The notes below the pieces were generated by a model. The model did no database searches, had not been told where the DNA came from, and saw only the letters and a program-made list of their open reading frames with translations. A stretch of DNA of 64,000 bases from Anaerolineales bacterium (GTDB lineage: Bacteria > Chloroflexota > Anaerolineae > Anaerolineales > UBA4823), in the NCBI GenBank assembly GCA_003105035.1, contig PQAL01000018.1, forward strand, positions 62,001 through 126,000, given 5' to 3'. The position numbers and the translations under genes were made by a program. This document shows, piece by piece, positions 25,325 through 35,261 of the stretch. Each line of letters opens with the position of its first letter. Position 1 is the first letter of the stretch.

Positions 25325-26230
25325 TTACATCAATGAAAGCAGGTACTCATAGGCACTCAAGGCTGCCTTGGCTCCCTCACCCACAGCAACTAACACCTGT
25401 TCTGCATACGTGTTGGTCACATCACCAGCTGCAAGGATGCCGGGGATATTGGTGTGGTTATTTTGATCAATGATGATGCGCTTTTGCTCATCCAAGGCAA
25501 CAAAATCTGAAACGATCTGTGAATTGGGTACAAGGGCCATTTCCACGAAAGTCCCGTCTGCCTGCAGCTCGCTTGCCTTGCCAGCCTTATCCTTGACGAT
25601 CAGGCTCTTGGCATAATCATCACCCTTCACTTCAACTACCTGATGCCCCTCCAGGATGGTGACGTTCTTAGCAGTCTTCAAGTTTTCGTTTACATATGAA
25701 ACTTTCAGTTTATCTGCTGGGCAGACCAAAGTCACATGCTTGGCAACGGTAGCCAGCTCAGCGGTCGAGCGCTGGGCCAGGTCACCATCACCAATCACAA
25801 CGGTTGCCTTATCGATGAATAAGGGAGCATAGCTGAGTGCTGAGTAGCACAGCCCACGCATGATGAACTCTTTTTCACCCGGGACGTTCAGTAGCTGCTG
25901 GCGGGTACCCGTGGCGATGATCACCGCTTTAGTCTCCAGGTCACCACCACCGCGTGTCTTGACAATGAAGCCCTTTTCCTTGCGGATGATCTTATCTGCG
26001 GGCTCCATATGGCGGGCAAATTCCAGGTACTCAAGCTCGCTTTTGAATTTATTTACGATCTCAAGGCCTTTGATCACCTGGTAATCTTCTACCCAGGGGA
26101 GGGCCAGGCGGAAATTCGTCTTTCCTCCCAGGTCCTTGGTGATCAGCAGCACGTTCAGGCGTTTACGAATGGCATAGATTGTTGCAGTTAATCCTGCGGG
26201 TCCACCACCGACGACAATTAGATCATACAT
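25325..26230 (-). CDS. Thioredoxin-reductase-like flavoprotein lacking the redox CxxC
   Basis: A 301-residue two-domain flavoprotein with FAD-binding VVGGGPAGLTATIYA (about 6-20), ATGTRQQLLNVPGE and a NAD(P)-domain glycine motif VVIGDGDLAQRS at about 144-155. The C-terminal FAD motif is GILAAGDVTNT. Where thioredoxin reductases carry C-A-T-C, this protein has S-A-L-S (130-133), so it cannot pass electrons through a disulfide there. It could instead be an NAD(P)H:ferredoxin- or protein-type oxidoreductase, as in other CxxC-less members. It lies between malic enzyme and metVF in the Wood-Ljungdahl block, which makes an electron carrier role for MetVF possible. Confidence 0.83.
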   Translation of the reverse strand: MYDLIVVGGGPAGLTATIYAIRKRLNVLLITKDLGGKTNFRLALPWVEDYQVIKGLEIVNKFKSELEYLEFARHMEPADKIIRKEKGFIVKTRGGGDLETKAVIIATGTRQQLLNVPGEKEFIMRGLCYSALSYAPLFIDKATVVIGDGDLAQRSTAELATVAKHVTLVCPADKLKVSYVNENLKTAKNVTILEGHQVVEVKGDDYAKSLIVKDKAGKASELQADGTFVEMALVPNSQIVSDFVALDEQKRIIIDQNNHTNIPGILAAGDVTNTYAEQVLVAVGEGAKAALSAYEYLLSLM

Positions 26231-26257
26231 AGTTCACCTTTTTAATATCCTCTCTGC

Positions 26258-27613
26258 TTATACAGGTGCTTGGCCAATGAAACCGTCTTTCATCATCATC
26301 TGAGTCAGGTTGCGCGATCGTCCGATGATCTCGGTTGCGTTCTTGAATTCCTCCTCATAGGTCATCTGCTTGCGAGCCAGACCTTGTTCCTGACATTTCA
26401 CCGCCACCGCGGCAGCTTCGCGTGGGAATACTTCCCAGTCATCCATGGTGGGCAAAATGTGCTCGTTGGTGAGTGCACTACCAACATGGTCTGCAAGGGC
26501 ATTGGCCGCTGCATAGCACATCTCGTCGGTGATCGTCCGGCCACGCACATCCAGGGTACCACGGAAGATACCCGGGAAGCCGAGTGAGTTATTGACCTGG
26601 TTGTCAAAATCGGAGCGGCCGGTGGCAACGACCGCTGCGCCAGCAGCCTTTGCTTCCCAAGGCCAGATCTCTGGCACTGGATTGGCGCAGGCAAATAATA
26701 CCGCGTCCTTGGCCATGGTCTCGATCCATTCTGGCTGGATCACTCCTGGACCAGAGCGTGAGAGGGCAATTACCACATCAGCTCCCTTAATCGCATCGGG
26801 GATATTACCTTCCAGCTTTTCTTTGTTGGTGGTCTGGCATAATTTCCATTTATCGACATACTCAGCCTTACGCATCTCAAGGTCCTTGCGGTGCATGCCG
26901 AGGATACCTTTGCTATCAACAATGAGGCAATTTTCTGGCCTCACCCCCCAGCTAAAGATCAGGCGCGAGATAGCTACATTGGAAGCTCCACAGCCAATGA
27001 AGGCGATCTTGACTTTCTCCTTGTCTTTTCCGACCACCTTGAGTGCATTGATCAAGCCAGCCAGGGTGACCGTAGCAGTTCCCTGCTGGTCGTCATGCCA
27101 GATGGGGATTTCTGCTTTTTCCCGCAGGGTGTCAAGAATATAAAAGCATTTTGGATTGGAGATGTCTTCCAGGTTCACACCGCCAAAACCTGGTTGAAGC
27201 ATCAAAGTTGTGTTAATGATGGCATCCGGGTCTTTCGTGTCAAGCATGATGGCAACCCCATCCACCCCACCCAGGTACTTATACAGCAAGGCTTTACCTT
27301 CCATCACCGGCAGGCCGGCTTTTGGTCCGATATCACCCAATCCAAGCACGCGCGTGCCATCACTGACTACGATGACCGTATTCCATTTATTGGTATATTC
27401 ATAAACTTTCTCCGGGTCCGCCTCGATGGCGCGGCATGGGGCAGCCACACCTGGCGTATACCAGATGGCAAAATCGTTAAAATCTCGCACGCAGCATTTC
27501 AAAGCCGTTTCGACTTTCCCCCTGTAAAATGGATGCAGGACCATCGCATCTGCTGCGGGCTTTTTTGCCTTTGCTAATAATTGTTCGATTGTCACTTGGT
27601 CTTGATTGGTCAT
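26258..27613 (-). CDS. NAD(P)-dependent malic enzyme
   Basis: A 451-residue MaeB-type malic enzyme without the C-terminal phosphotransacetylase-like domain. It shows [27 protein letters not shown] with the metal and malate sites, [17 protein letters not shown], the nucleotide-binding [14 protein letters not shown] and ANPVPEIWP. It decarboxylates malate to pyruvate and makes NAD(P)H. The cofactor cannot be read reliably. Its place inside the acs/met block, between acsE and metVF, suggests it links C4 acids or pyruvate to acetyl-CoA flux and supplies reducing power. Confidence 0.92.
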   Translation of the reverse strand: MTNQDQVTIEQLLAKAKKPAADAMVLHPFYRGKVETALKCCVRDFNDFAIWYTPGVAAPCRAIEADPEKVYEYTNKWNTVIVVSDGTRVLGLGDIGPKAGLPVMEGKALLYKYLGGVDGVAIMLDTKDPDAIINTTLMLQPGFGGVNLEDISNPKCFYILDTLREKAEIPIWHDDQQGTATVTLAGLINALKVVGKDKEKVKIAFIGCGASNVAISRLIFSWGVRPENCLIVDSKGILGMHRKDLEMRKAEYVDKWKLCQTTNKEKLEGNIPDAIKGADVVIALSRSGPGVIQPEWIETMAKDAVLFACANPVPEIWPWEAKAAGAAVVATGRSDFDNQVNNSLGFPGIFRGTLDVRGRTITDEMCYAAANALADHVGSALTNEHILPTMDDWEVFPREAAAVAVKCQEQGLARKQMTYEEEFKNATEIIGRSRNLTQMMMKDGFIGQAPV

Positions 27614-27622
27614 AATGTTCTC

Positions 27623-28546
27623 CTATTGTGATAAATAGCCATCGGCGTAGATGACTTTGTTGAGCAAGATTTGGATGGTCTTCCAGATTGCTGCCTGTTC
27701 AGGGTCAGACATATCTACGTCTTCCAGTTGAGGTTCTTCCATGGCTGAGATGCGATCTGCAATCTTCAGGTATAGTCTTCCAACAGGTGTGCTGGAATCT
27801 CGTTGTTCAATGATGCGGATGACTTCATTTTGCTCTAGATCAAGTGGATCCGCGATCATCATATTCATACCAACGCCCATCAGCATGGCACAATAAACCC
27901 GGTTGATCAACGGTCTTCCTTCGCGTGGGACTGCATTGGAAACATTGGATAGTCCGACTGATATTTGCGGTGGTGGATCCCAGGCGAACTGAAGTGTACG
28001 GATGGCTTCAATTAGATGAGGGCAATACTGTTGACAACCTGAGACAGTGAGGACTAATGGATCGATGATTAGATCTGTTATTGGGTAATCAATTTCCACC
28101 ATGCGTGGGATGAGCTTCTCTAAGGCAATGTTGACACGCTCATCCGCGGTAACCGGAACTCCACTCGTACTCATCGTCAGGGCAACCAGGCGAGCGTTAT
28201 ATTGCTTCGCCAGCAGTGGCACTTTTTCCAATCGTTCTGGCTCATCAGAAACGGAGTTGATGATTGGCTGAGCTTTGGTGACGGTCTTCAGGGCTGCTTC
28301 GACCCCCAGAATATTGATCGTATCTATGGACAATGGCACATCCACGACCGCTTCCACGGTCTTCACGATCCAGGGGAACATATCCATCCAGTCAACTTTG
28401 CGCGGGCCTAGATTAAGATCCAACGCCTGGGCTCCGGCTTCTACCTGCTTCACTGCCAGTTCTTGAAAGAATTTTGCATCCTTCGTTTTGACAGCTTCTT
28501 TCACCTTATCCGAAAGAATATGGATATTTTCACCAATGATGTACAT
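27623..28546 (-). CDS. acsE: Methyltetrahydrofolate:corrinoid/iron-sulfur protein methyltransferase
   Basis: A 307-residue pterin-binding TIM barrel like dihydropteroate synthase: MYIIGENIHILSDKV, AGAQALDLNLGP at about 37-48, PLSIDTINILGVEAAL, and later VGLSNVSNAVP. It moves the methyl group from methyl-THF to Co(I) of the AcsC/AcsD protein. It is longer than Moorella AcsE (262 residues) because of a tail of about 45 residues after IRIIEQRD. It lies 9 nt after acsV. Confidence 0.93.
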   Translation of the reverse strand: MYIIGENIHILSDKVKEAVKTKDAKFFQELAVKQVEAGAQALDLNLGPRKVDWMDMFPWIVKTVEAVVDVPLSIDTINILGVEAALKTVTKAQPIINSVSDEPERLEKVPLLAKQYNARLVALTMSTSGVPVTADERVNIALEKLIPRMVEIDYPITDLIIDPLVLTVSGCQQYCPHLIEAIRTLQFAWDPPPQISVGLSNVSNAVPREGRPLINRVYCAMLMGVGMNMMIADPLDLEQNEVIRIIEQRDSSTPVGRLYLKIADRISAMEEPQLEDVDMSDPEQAAIWKTIQILLNKVIYADGYLSQ

Positions 28547-28555
28547 ATGGCCTCC

Positions 28556-30523
28556 TTAGGTTTCGCTGGTTTGGGTTATGGTTTTTTTCTCAATCGCCGC
28601 AGCCACACTTGGGAAACTCGCCAAATCGGTATGCGGCAGAAACATGGCTGACATGAAGGCATCATAAAATGTATTGTCTGCTGAGAGCTCAATATAAGTC
28701 ATCTGTGAGGCAATATCCCGAATGCGATCGCGATTACGCCAATCCAGTAGAGCCAGGTAAGCGCCTTGCACGGAGGTATTGCCCAGGAATTTGAAGCGGT
28801 CCCAGGGCATATCGGGTAACAAGCCAATTTGAACGGCTTTTTCAACGTTGATGTATTTGCCAAAGGAACCACCGATCAAGATTTGCTCGACCATGTCCAG
28901 CGGAACACCCACGCTTTGTGCCAGCACGGTGAAGCCGGCATAGATGGCAGCTTTGGCACGCTTCAGGTTATCAATATCGACATTATTGATTGAAATATCT
29001 TTCCCGTTTTCAACCTGGTTGCCCCAGGCAATTACATACTCAGGACCGTGCTCCCCTTCGCGGATGCGCGGGTTAGTACCGACAAGTGATAAATTGATCA
29101 TCCCTCCCTTATCGACTACCCCGGTTAAGAACATTTCGGCCAGCAATGAGATCAGACCACTGCCGCAGATGCCGCGCGGTTTCCCATTGCCGATCACTCG
29201 ATAAGTCGGCTCATACGGATGAGGAGAATTTTCTCCTGATATCCAGCATTCTTCGATAGCACCCCGGGTAGCCCGCATACCGAATAATACCCCGGCACCT
29301 TCGAAGGCTGGCCCTGCGGAGCAAGCACATGTCACCAGCCATTCACGGCTACCCAGCACAGTCTCGCCATTGGTACCCACATCCAGGAAGAGGGTCAGTT
29401 TTTCTGTCTCATCCATGCGGCTAGCCAACACACCCGAGCTGATATCGGCACCCACGTAGCTGGCCACACCTGGCAAGCAATCCACTGTAGCTTCCGAATT
29501 TATCGCCAAGCCGATCGAGCCAGCTGTGACAATCGGGGGCTGGTTAACGGCTGTGATGAACGGGGAAAGCCGGATGCTGGCGGCTGGGATGCCCAGGAAC
29601 AGGTGTGTCATTGTGCTGTTACCAGCCACTGTGGCTTTGACAATATCCTGGGGCCTGGCCTTTGCGTGCTTGCAGGTCTGGTTGACTAGTTTGTTGATCG
29701 TTTCTAATACGCGGTTTTGTAACTCTTCACGACCCCCGTTCTTACCGGAGTAGATAATGCGTGAGATCACATCCTCACCCCGGCTAATCTGGCCGTTATA
29801 TTCCGATGCCTGTGCTTCCACCTTACCCGAGATCAAGTCAACCAGCCACACGGTGACAGTGGTGGTGCCGATATCCACGGCGATGCCGTAGAGCGGGTCG
29901 TCGATGGGCACCTGATCGGGGATCAGGGCTACCAGGCGTTCATCCGTGCGCTGGCCATCCAGCTCCACGTGTGCATCGGTGATTACTGTGACTTGCCAAT
30001 CATTCTCGCGCAAGATATTGCCAAGTTTTTGCAGGAGGTTTAACGAGATACCGATATCTTCGATCCCAGTTTTTTGGCGCAGGGCGGTTTTCAACCGGCT
30101 CCAGTCGTCAGTCTGGTCGTCCATGCGTGGAGGCGCCAGCCTGAGGTTAATCCGCCGAATGGTCTGGACATAGATTGGATCGTAATCGATGGGGATAGAT
30201 ACTTCTATAGCTGTCCTGTCGGTCGTCAGGCGGCGTTCAATCTTTTCTTGAGGCGGGACGGTAATTGAGAGGTCGCCTTCAATAACCGACTGGCAGGCTA
30301 GGGCATATCCCTGAGCAATATCTTCCGCACTAAGGCGGAGAGAGCTGCGCCGGCGGACATCACCTGAGGTGACTTGCACCGCACAACGGCCACAGCGGCC
30401 CTGCCCACCGCACGGCTGCCCGATATCGACGCCAGCCAGGCGCGCTGCCTCACTCAGCAGTGTGCCCGTGGGGACGCGCACTGGCTGTGCTGCGATATCA
30501 AAGGTTACCGAATGTTCAGTCAT
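28556..30523 (-). CDS. acsV: Reductive activator of corrinoid/iron-sulfur protein (RACo)
   Basis: A 655-residue protein with an N-terminal 2Fe-2S ferredoxin domain (C38, C44, C47 and C77, in PCGGQGRCGRC). A linker follows, then an actin-like ASKHA domain (DUF4445) with GIAVDIGTTTVTVWLVDL, VAGNSTMTHLFLG, DVGTNGETVLG and ILIGGSFGKYI. RACo uses ATP and electrons from the ferredoxin domain to return oxidised Co(II) of the corrinoid protein to Co(I). It sits between acsC and acsE. A small GCAGG/CCTGC hairpin lies directly before the ATG. Confidence 0.94.
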   Translation of the reverse strand: MTEHSVTFDIAAQPVRVPTGTLLSEAARLAGVDIGQPCGGQGRCGRCAVQVTSGDVRRRSSLRLSAEDIAQGYALACQSVIEGDLSITVPPQEKIERRLTTDRTAIEVSIPIDYDPIYVQTIRRINLRLAPPRMDDQTDDWSRLKTALRQKTGIEDIGISLNLLQKLGNILRENDWQVTVITDAHVELDGQRTDERLVALIPDQVPIDDPLYGIAVDIGTTTVTVWLVDLISGKVEAQASEYNGQISRGEDVISRIIYSGKNGGREELQNRVLETINKLVNQTCKHAKARPQDIVKATVAGNSTMTHLFLGIPAASIRLSPFITAVNQPPIVTAGSIGLAINSEATVDCLPGVASYVGADISSGVLASRMDETEKLTLFLDVGTNGETVLGSREWLVTCACSAGPAFEGAGVLFGMRATRGAIEECWISGENSPHPYEPTYRVIGNGKPRGICGSGLISLLAEMFLTGVVDKGGMINLSLVGTNPRIREGEHGPEYVIAWGNQVENGKDISINNVDIDNLKRAKAAIYAGFTVLAQSVGVPLDMVEQILIGGSFGKYINVEKAVQIGLLPDMPWDRFKFLGNTSVQGAYLALLDWRNRDRIRDIASQMTYIELSADNTFYDAFMSAMFLPHTDLASFPSVAAAIEKKTITQTSET

Positions 30524-30587
30524 GCAGGATTATCCCTGCTGCACTCACTCCGAACAGTTAAAATCATGAATAGGCAATTAATTGCGT

Positions 30588-31928
30588 TTAGAGTGCCTGT
30601 TTCATGAATGCGGGCAGGTCAACCGCTTCACGCGGCCCCACCCGGATCTCCCAATCGGGTAATTCTCCTTCCAACTCACCTGACAGGACAGCAACATGCC
30701 CCGGCAGGACGATACGCTTACGCGAGACCTTATCGGCAACATTGAAGCCCTTCACCGCTTTGGCGATCCTCTCGGCATCGAATTTGCCGGCCGCCCAGGC
30801 AGTCAGCACGCTCATTCCTTCCGCATCTGTCACCAGTAGCCAGGCAGGCAGACCTGAGCCTTCCACTTCATTCGCCACGCTGAAGTAAGTGATGCTGAAG
30901 TTGGTGGTTACCAGTACGGGCGATTCAGGTTTGGGTGCATTGATCTCATAGATACCGGGCTGGACCTGGATCGGTTTTTGCGGGTCGGTGTAGATATTCT
31001 GGCGCAGGACAAGCAGTGGATAGATGCTCGCCGGGCTGAAATGATCCATCACAATAAACCCGGCATATTTCGTGATCGCCTGCGCAGCGTGGAGTGCTTC
31101 TAGACCGGGGTCACCCACATCACCAGGGAAGGTGATCATCGGGAAGCCAAGGGCGCGGAAATTCTTCTTGATGGCTAATCGCCGGATTGTCGTGCCCAAT
31201 GCCAGGCCAGAACCCAGATCACGGCCACCCGGGTCGATCACCAGATCTTCAACACCTTTGGTTTTTATCTTTTCAGTGAGATCGGCCATCTCAGCCAGTG
31301 AACCGGCGACCACACCCAGGGAAGTCTTGGCTTCCTTGGCCAGGTCTGCGAAAGCTTCCCAATTTGTGGCATCTGCCCCATAGATCAATGGGGTCTCACC
31401 CTGTAGTGCCTTAAGACCTGCTCGGGCAACATTTGCATCGCGGGTCATCAGGATGACAGGACGTTTACTGGCCGCGCGTACTGCCTGGACGGCCGTTGTG
31501 AATGCGTTTGGGTCACCTGCGGTGGAAGCTACAACAAAACCGTCCACGGTCAGGTCCATACCGACATAGTTGACCGCATACGTACTCGCTTCGGTTACCA
31601 CTTCCTTAATGGCGTCAATAGGTTGGTTATCAAACAGCCTGATGAACAACCCTGGCTTGTTGTAGAAGGTTTTATCGTGCCTGAAGAGAACCACCTCGTT
31701 CCCTGCTTTCACTTCATAGCCATCAGATTTCAAGGTAACCAGGCGGATAGGTGGTGCAGCAGATTCAGCAAGTTGAGTCTTGGCTTCAGGGGTCACGTAC
31801 GGGCAGGCGGATAATTCCACCTGCTTGGCAGCCAGTTTCATGGCAAATGCCAGGCAGGTAGGGAAGCCGCACTCTTTACAGTTGGTTTGGGGTAGTAACT
31901 TATAGATTTGAATGCCAGTCAGAGCCAT
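30588..31928 (-). CDS. acsC: Corrinoid/iron-sulfur protein large subunit
   Basis: A 446-residue protein, the same length as Moorella AcsC. The N-terminal 4Fe-4S domain has C17, C20, C25 and C42 (NCKECGFPTCLAF). A TIM barrel and a C-terminal cobalamin-binding domain follow (LVTDAEGMSVLTAWAAGKF, then LPGHVAVLSGELEGELP). With AcsD it carries the methyl group from AcsE to the A-cluster of acetyl-CoA synthase. The ribosome site is GGAGAT. Confidence 0.95.
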   Translation of the reverse strand: MALTGIQIYKLLPQTNCKECGFPTCLAFAMKLAAKQVELSACPYVTPEAKTQLAESAAPPIRLVTLKSDGYEVKAGNEVVLFRHDKTFYNKPGLFIRLFDNQPIDAIKEVVTEASTYAVNYVGMDLTVDGFVVASTAGDPNAFTTAVQAVRAASKRPVILMTRDANVARAGLKALQGETPLIYGADATNWEAFADLAKEAKTSLGVVAGSLAEMADLTEKIKTKGVEDLVIDPGGRDLGSGLALGTTIRRLAIKKNFRALGFPMITFPGDVGDPGLEALHAAQAITKYAGFIVMDHFSPASIYPLLVLRQNIYTDPQKPIQVQPGIYEINAPKPESPVLVTTNFSITYFSVANEVEGSGLPAWLLVTDAEGMSVLTAWAAGKFDAERIAKAVKGFNVADKVSRKRIVLPGHVAVLSGELEGELPDWEIRVGPREAVDLPAFMKQAL

Positions 31929-31970
31929 AGTTCATCTCCGTATTTTTCTTCTTGATCTGCTTTCATCCGC

Positions 31971-32948
31971 TCAGGCAAGTGTATACGCGGCAGCCATCAG
32001 GTCCGTGATGGCAGTCTTTACCCGCCGGACACTCTCTGCATGACGCAGGACGACAATATCTGCTCCTGCTTCGATCAATGTCATGGCAGTTAAGGTTTCC
32101 CAGTTGATGGAACGTTCCAACCAGTCACCCCATCCATCGGGCACACCTGTGTTCACCTTGGCTTCCTTGGTTTTCCAGGCTTCGAATCCAGGGGTTACCA
32201 GCATGGGAAGCTGAGTCATCGCATCACCCTGCAAGGCAGCCTGGCGTAGCCTTTCCATGGCTGAAAAGCCGTATTCGATGCCATAACCGAGGGCGCCGGT
32301 GGTTGGGTCCATCAGGACCCTGTCAAGCGGCATGCCCATGTCGCTGATTAGGATATTCAGCTGCTTGGCCAGGTTGACATCCATGGGGCTGCGCGCGTTC
32401 ACCAAGTGACCATTGGCCATGGCAGTGGCGATGATCGTGCGGTAATTCTTATCTTCGGCAATACCTAGCACGATTTTTTCACCTTTGGTTGCCTCAGCAA
32501 TTGCCACAAGCAGGTTATTGTCTGCTTCAGCTTGCCCCGGACCGAATACAAGTAGCGGCAAACCGGTGTTCGCCAGCACATCCTTTACGGTTTTAACGGC
32601 GGCTTCGGGGCTGGTTGGATTGCCGTTGAGATCATTTAAAGAGAGGGATAGCTCAATCAGGTCTGCGCCTGCAGCTTCAGCGGCCTTAGCCCATTGAACT
32701 GGGTAATTCACCGCCTCTCCCCAGGCGTCGAGCAGCAACGTTGACCAATCTTCCGGTCGGTGGTCTTTGATCTCGATGGCGATCACCGGACGGTTGGGAG
32801 CTTTACTTTCAAAATGCAGGAAAGGTAGATTCTTTTCACCACCCACAGTCACTGTGGAAGTGCGTGTACCACCATCGGCAGCGGTCGCTCCAATGGTCAC
32901 CGTACGGACGGTGCCGGGCCAATTATCCTTAGGTATATCTACAGGCAT
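31971..32948 (-). CDS. acsD: Corrinoid/iron-sulfur protein small subunit (CODH/ACS delta)
   Basis: A 325-residue TIM-barrel protein close to Moorella AcsD in length. Visible are TVTVGGEKNLPFLHFE, AIEIKDHRPEDWSTLL, DLIELSLSLNDLNGNP and MGMPLDRVLMDPTTGALGYG. It pairs with AcsC and helps hold the cobalamin. It lies between acsB (31 nt upstream) and acsC (42 nt downstream). Confidence 0.94.
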   Translation of the reverse strand: MPVDIPKDNWPGTVRTVTIGATAADGGTRTSTVTVGGEKNLPFLHFESKAPNRPVIAIEIKDHRPEDWSTLLLDAWGEAVNYPVQWAKAAEAAGADLIELSLSLNDLNGNPTSPEAAVKTVKDVLANTGLPLLVFGPGQAEADNNLLVAIAEATKGEKIVLGIAEDKNYRTIIATAMANGHLVNARSPMDVNLAKQLNILISDMGMPLDRVLMDPTTGALGYGIEYGFSAMERLRQAALQGDAMTQLPMLVTPGFEAWKTKEAKVNTGVPDGWGDWLERSINWETLTAMTLIEAGADIVVLRHAESVRRVKTAITDLMAAAYTLA

Positions 32949-32979
32949 ATGTTTCTCTCCTTTTTTAGCTGAACAATCC

Positions 32980-35247
32980 TTAGAACATCGGCTCCATGCT
33001 GAGGGCAGGATGTTCGTGCTCTGCCATCCAGTTCAGGAGTTCATCAACTGTGGATACAAGGCGCTCATCGGCGATCTTGTCGAGTAAATCGGGGTCACCT
33101 TCGCGCTGTGCTACGACCTTGAATTCATCTGCCATCATTTCCTTCAGGCAGCTGCTCATCCAAACGATTCGCTTAAAACCGCCATCAGCAGAGATAAACT
33201 TCGGGCTGGTCAGGTAAAATTTGCCTACACCCATTACGCCCGGGGTCTGAAGACCCCCTCCGGCAATCCCAGCCAGGGTACTGAAGGTCATACCCGCGGG
33301 GGTCATACTGGGATCTTCACGGCTAACCACCATGATGCCATTTGCTTCTGGGATAAGCATACAAATACATTCGAAGCACCCGCAAGCCGTCATCGGGTTT
33401 TCCATGATCGAATACATGGTTACTTCGCTCACCACCCCATGTGATCCGACGGTAGCGTAATCGTTGGTCCCGGTCCAATACCCCTTCTGCGGGTCGATCA
33501 GCTTACCCAGCTTAATTGGCTGATTGGGGCCCGTTGGGTTGATGCTATAGGATGCCTTGCAGTCCAACCAGTTATACGCTCCGCACAACCCCAGGCGCTC
33601 GGGGCTGACCACGCAAACGTGGTTGGGGGCAAATGACTGGCACAAGGTGCATGAGTAGAACTCTTCCACTTTGTCATCCGTCAGGTCTGCCAGGCGTTTA
33701 TTCCGGTAATCATACGCCGCCCGAGCTTTACCCAGCCATTCTTCAACCTTCGCCGGGTCGGTGTAAACCGTTACCTGGACCTTGTCCACGATCGCTCCAA
33801 AATCAGCGTGGAAACGCGCATGCAGGATCTTGCCAAAGTGCTCCAGGTTGAAGCCTTTGTCGGCGGCCGCATTTGAGATGCGGATCCAGGTGATGTCGCG
33901 CTGGCCAATATGCTGGATGCCTGAAGCGCCATTGACAAAATAGTGGAACTGGCGCTCGAGCACCGGTTCGAAGTCTTTCTGCATCTGGCGCCCAGCAACC
34001 TGGGCAACCACGCCCATATCCATATAACCCTGGGGTGGGATGTTGGAAAAATCAGGTCCAACGATTTCCACCTTACCGTCCACCACCGCATCCAGATCAG
34101 CCATCTCCAGGTATTCAAAGCAGCGGGCATTCTTGCCGCCGAATTCGACGCGCATGTCATTGCGGCGCACCACTTCACCTTCAAAAGCCGAGCCGTAAGG
34201 CACGGGTACGGGTACCTCGGTCAATTTTAACTTGACCCCACGCACCTCAATGCATTTCTGGACCAGCCGCTCAGCCTTCTCCAGGTCATCCTTGCCGTCA
34301 ATTTCTTCAAAGGGCATGCTGACCACGTGCTCGTAAGTGGTAACGCCGGTGGGCAGGATCTCGGGGATGACCGTATCGGCGATCACCGGGAAGCCGTAGT
34401 TGATGGCCCCGGCGGCGGCGGCGTATTTCAGGTCGTCCACCTCGCCCAGCGCCAGCACGAAGGCGAACACGCGTGCCCGGTTGTAGAGCAGGATCTCACG
34501 CGCTTGCCCCATCTTCAACCCGCCGAAAGTGAGGGCGGAACGGGTGGCAAAACCAAGGGCGTAGATAGCGCTGATCGTATCGGTTCCAAAAGGCACAGTA
34601 TAGGTGTCATACCCCAGCTCAACGCCCTCTTCCATTAATTGATGGATAATGCTCCGACCGTTGACGTTTCCAGAGAGGAAGCACAGGATATTGCGGCGCT
34701 GTAGCTCACGCACGATCTTGACCGCGACTTCATTGTTTTTGGCTGCACCAACAATGGCAGCAAAGCCGGGCATACGGCCATCCACCAGCTGGATGCCCCA
34801 GGATCGCAGGCGGATATCATCGATGGGTCCATTGAGATGACCGGACCCATTCTGATCCCCATACTGGGTGGCGCCAGCCAGGGAGAGCCCCGGCATCGGC
34901 TCGGGCTGCAGCCCGTATATGAACCGCACCACTTCTATGATTTCAGCGGCTAGCAATGTGGCCATACCACTGTCGAGGGTCTCACCCAGATAGGGCGTCC
35001 ACTTATTTACCGATGGGGAGGGGTGCAGCAGGCCGCGGGCATGCTCGATCACCCCTTTGAGCTGCCCTAATTTTTCAACTGTCGCACCGGTCATCCCACC
35101 GATAACTGGGATGTAATAAGCTGTGTTAGGAAAGGAGACAGGGGTGTCTGGTCCTTTTTCCTTCAGGGCCTTGTCTAACATTAATTCTGCTTCGGTTACC
35201 AGGGCATTTGCACCCCGGATTGCTCGTGTGGCTATATAACGTGACAT
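32980..35247 (-). CDS. acsB: Acetyl-CoA synthase, CODH/ACS catalytic subunit
   Basis: A 755-residue enzyme; Moorella AcsB has 729. It has the full three-domain layout, including the N-terminal CooS-binding region. The A-cluster ligands are C536 (in CTLCQSFAP, C533 and C536), then C622 and C624 in CGCFEC; the spacing of 86 between C536 and C622 equals that of Moorella C509 and C595. It joins CO, the methyl group from AcsCD and CoA into acetyl-CoA. The start is supported by GAGGAAGAG before the ATG. The gene begins 14 nt after cooS. Confidence 0.97.
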   Translation of the reverse strand: MSRYIATRAIRGANALVTEAELMLDKALKEKGPDTPVSFPNTAYYIPVIGGMTGATVEKLGQLKGVIEHARGLLHPSPSVNKWTPYLGETLDSGMATLLAAEIIEVVRFIYGLQPEPMPGLSLAGATQYGDQNGSGHLNGPIDDIRLRSWGIQLVDGRMPGFAAIVGAAKNNEVAVKIVRELQRRNILCFLSGNVNGRSIIHQLMEEGVELGYDTYTVPFGTDTISAIYALGFATRSALTFGGLKMGQAREILLYNRARVFAFVLALGEVDDLKYAAAAGAINYGFPVIADTVIPEILPTGVTTYEHVVSMPFEEIDGKDDLEKAERLVQKCIEVRGVKLKLTEVPVPVPYGSAFEGEVVRRNDMRVEFGGKNARCFEYLEMADLDAVVDGKVEIVGPDFSNIPPQGYMDMGVVAQVAGRQMQKDFEPVLERQFHYFVNGASGIQHIGQRDITWIRISNAAADKGFNLEHFGKILHARFHADFGAIVDKVQVTVYTDPAKVEEWLGKARAAYDYRNKRLADLTDDKVEEFYSCTLCQSFAPNHVCVVSPERLGLCGAYNWLDCKASYSINPTGPNQPIKLGKLIDPQKGYWTGTNDYATVGSHGVVSEVTMYSIMENPMTACGCFECICMLIPEANGIMVVSREDPSMTPAGMTFSTLAGIAGGGLQTPGVMGVGKFYLTSPKFISADGGFKRIVWMSSCLKEMMADEFKVVAQREGDPDLLDKIADERLVSTVDELLNWMAEHEHPALSMEPMF

Positions 35248-35261
35248 GTGTCTCTTCCTCT

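Noticed and set aside
26891-27577. 228-residue plus-strand ORF opposite malic enzyme
   Set aside because: Antisense shadow; the minus-strand frame carries all malic enzyme motifs.
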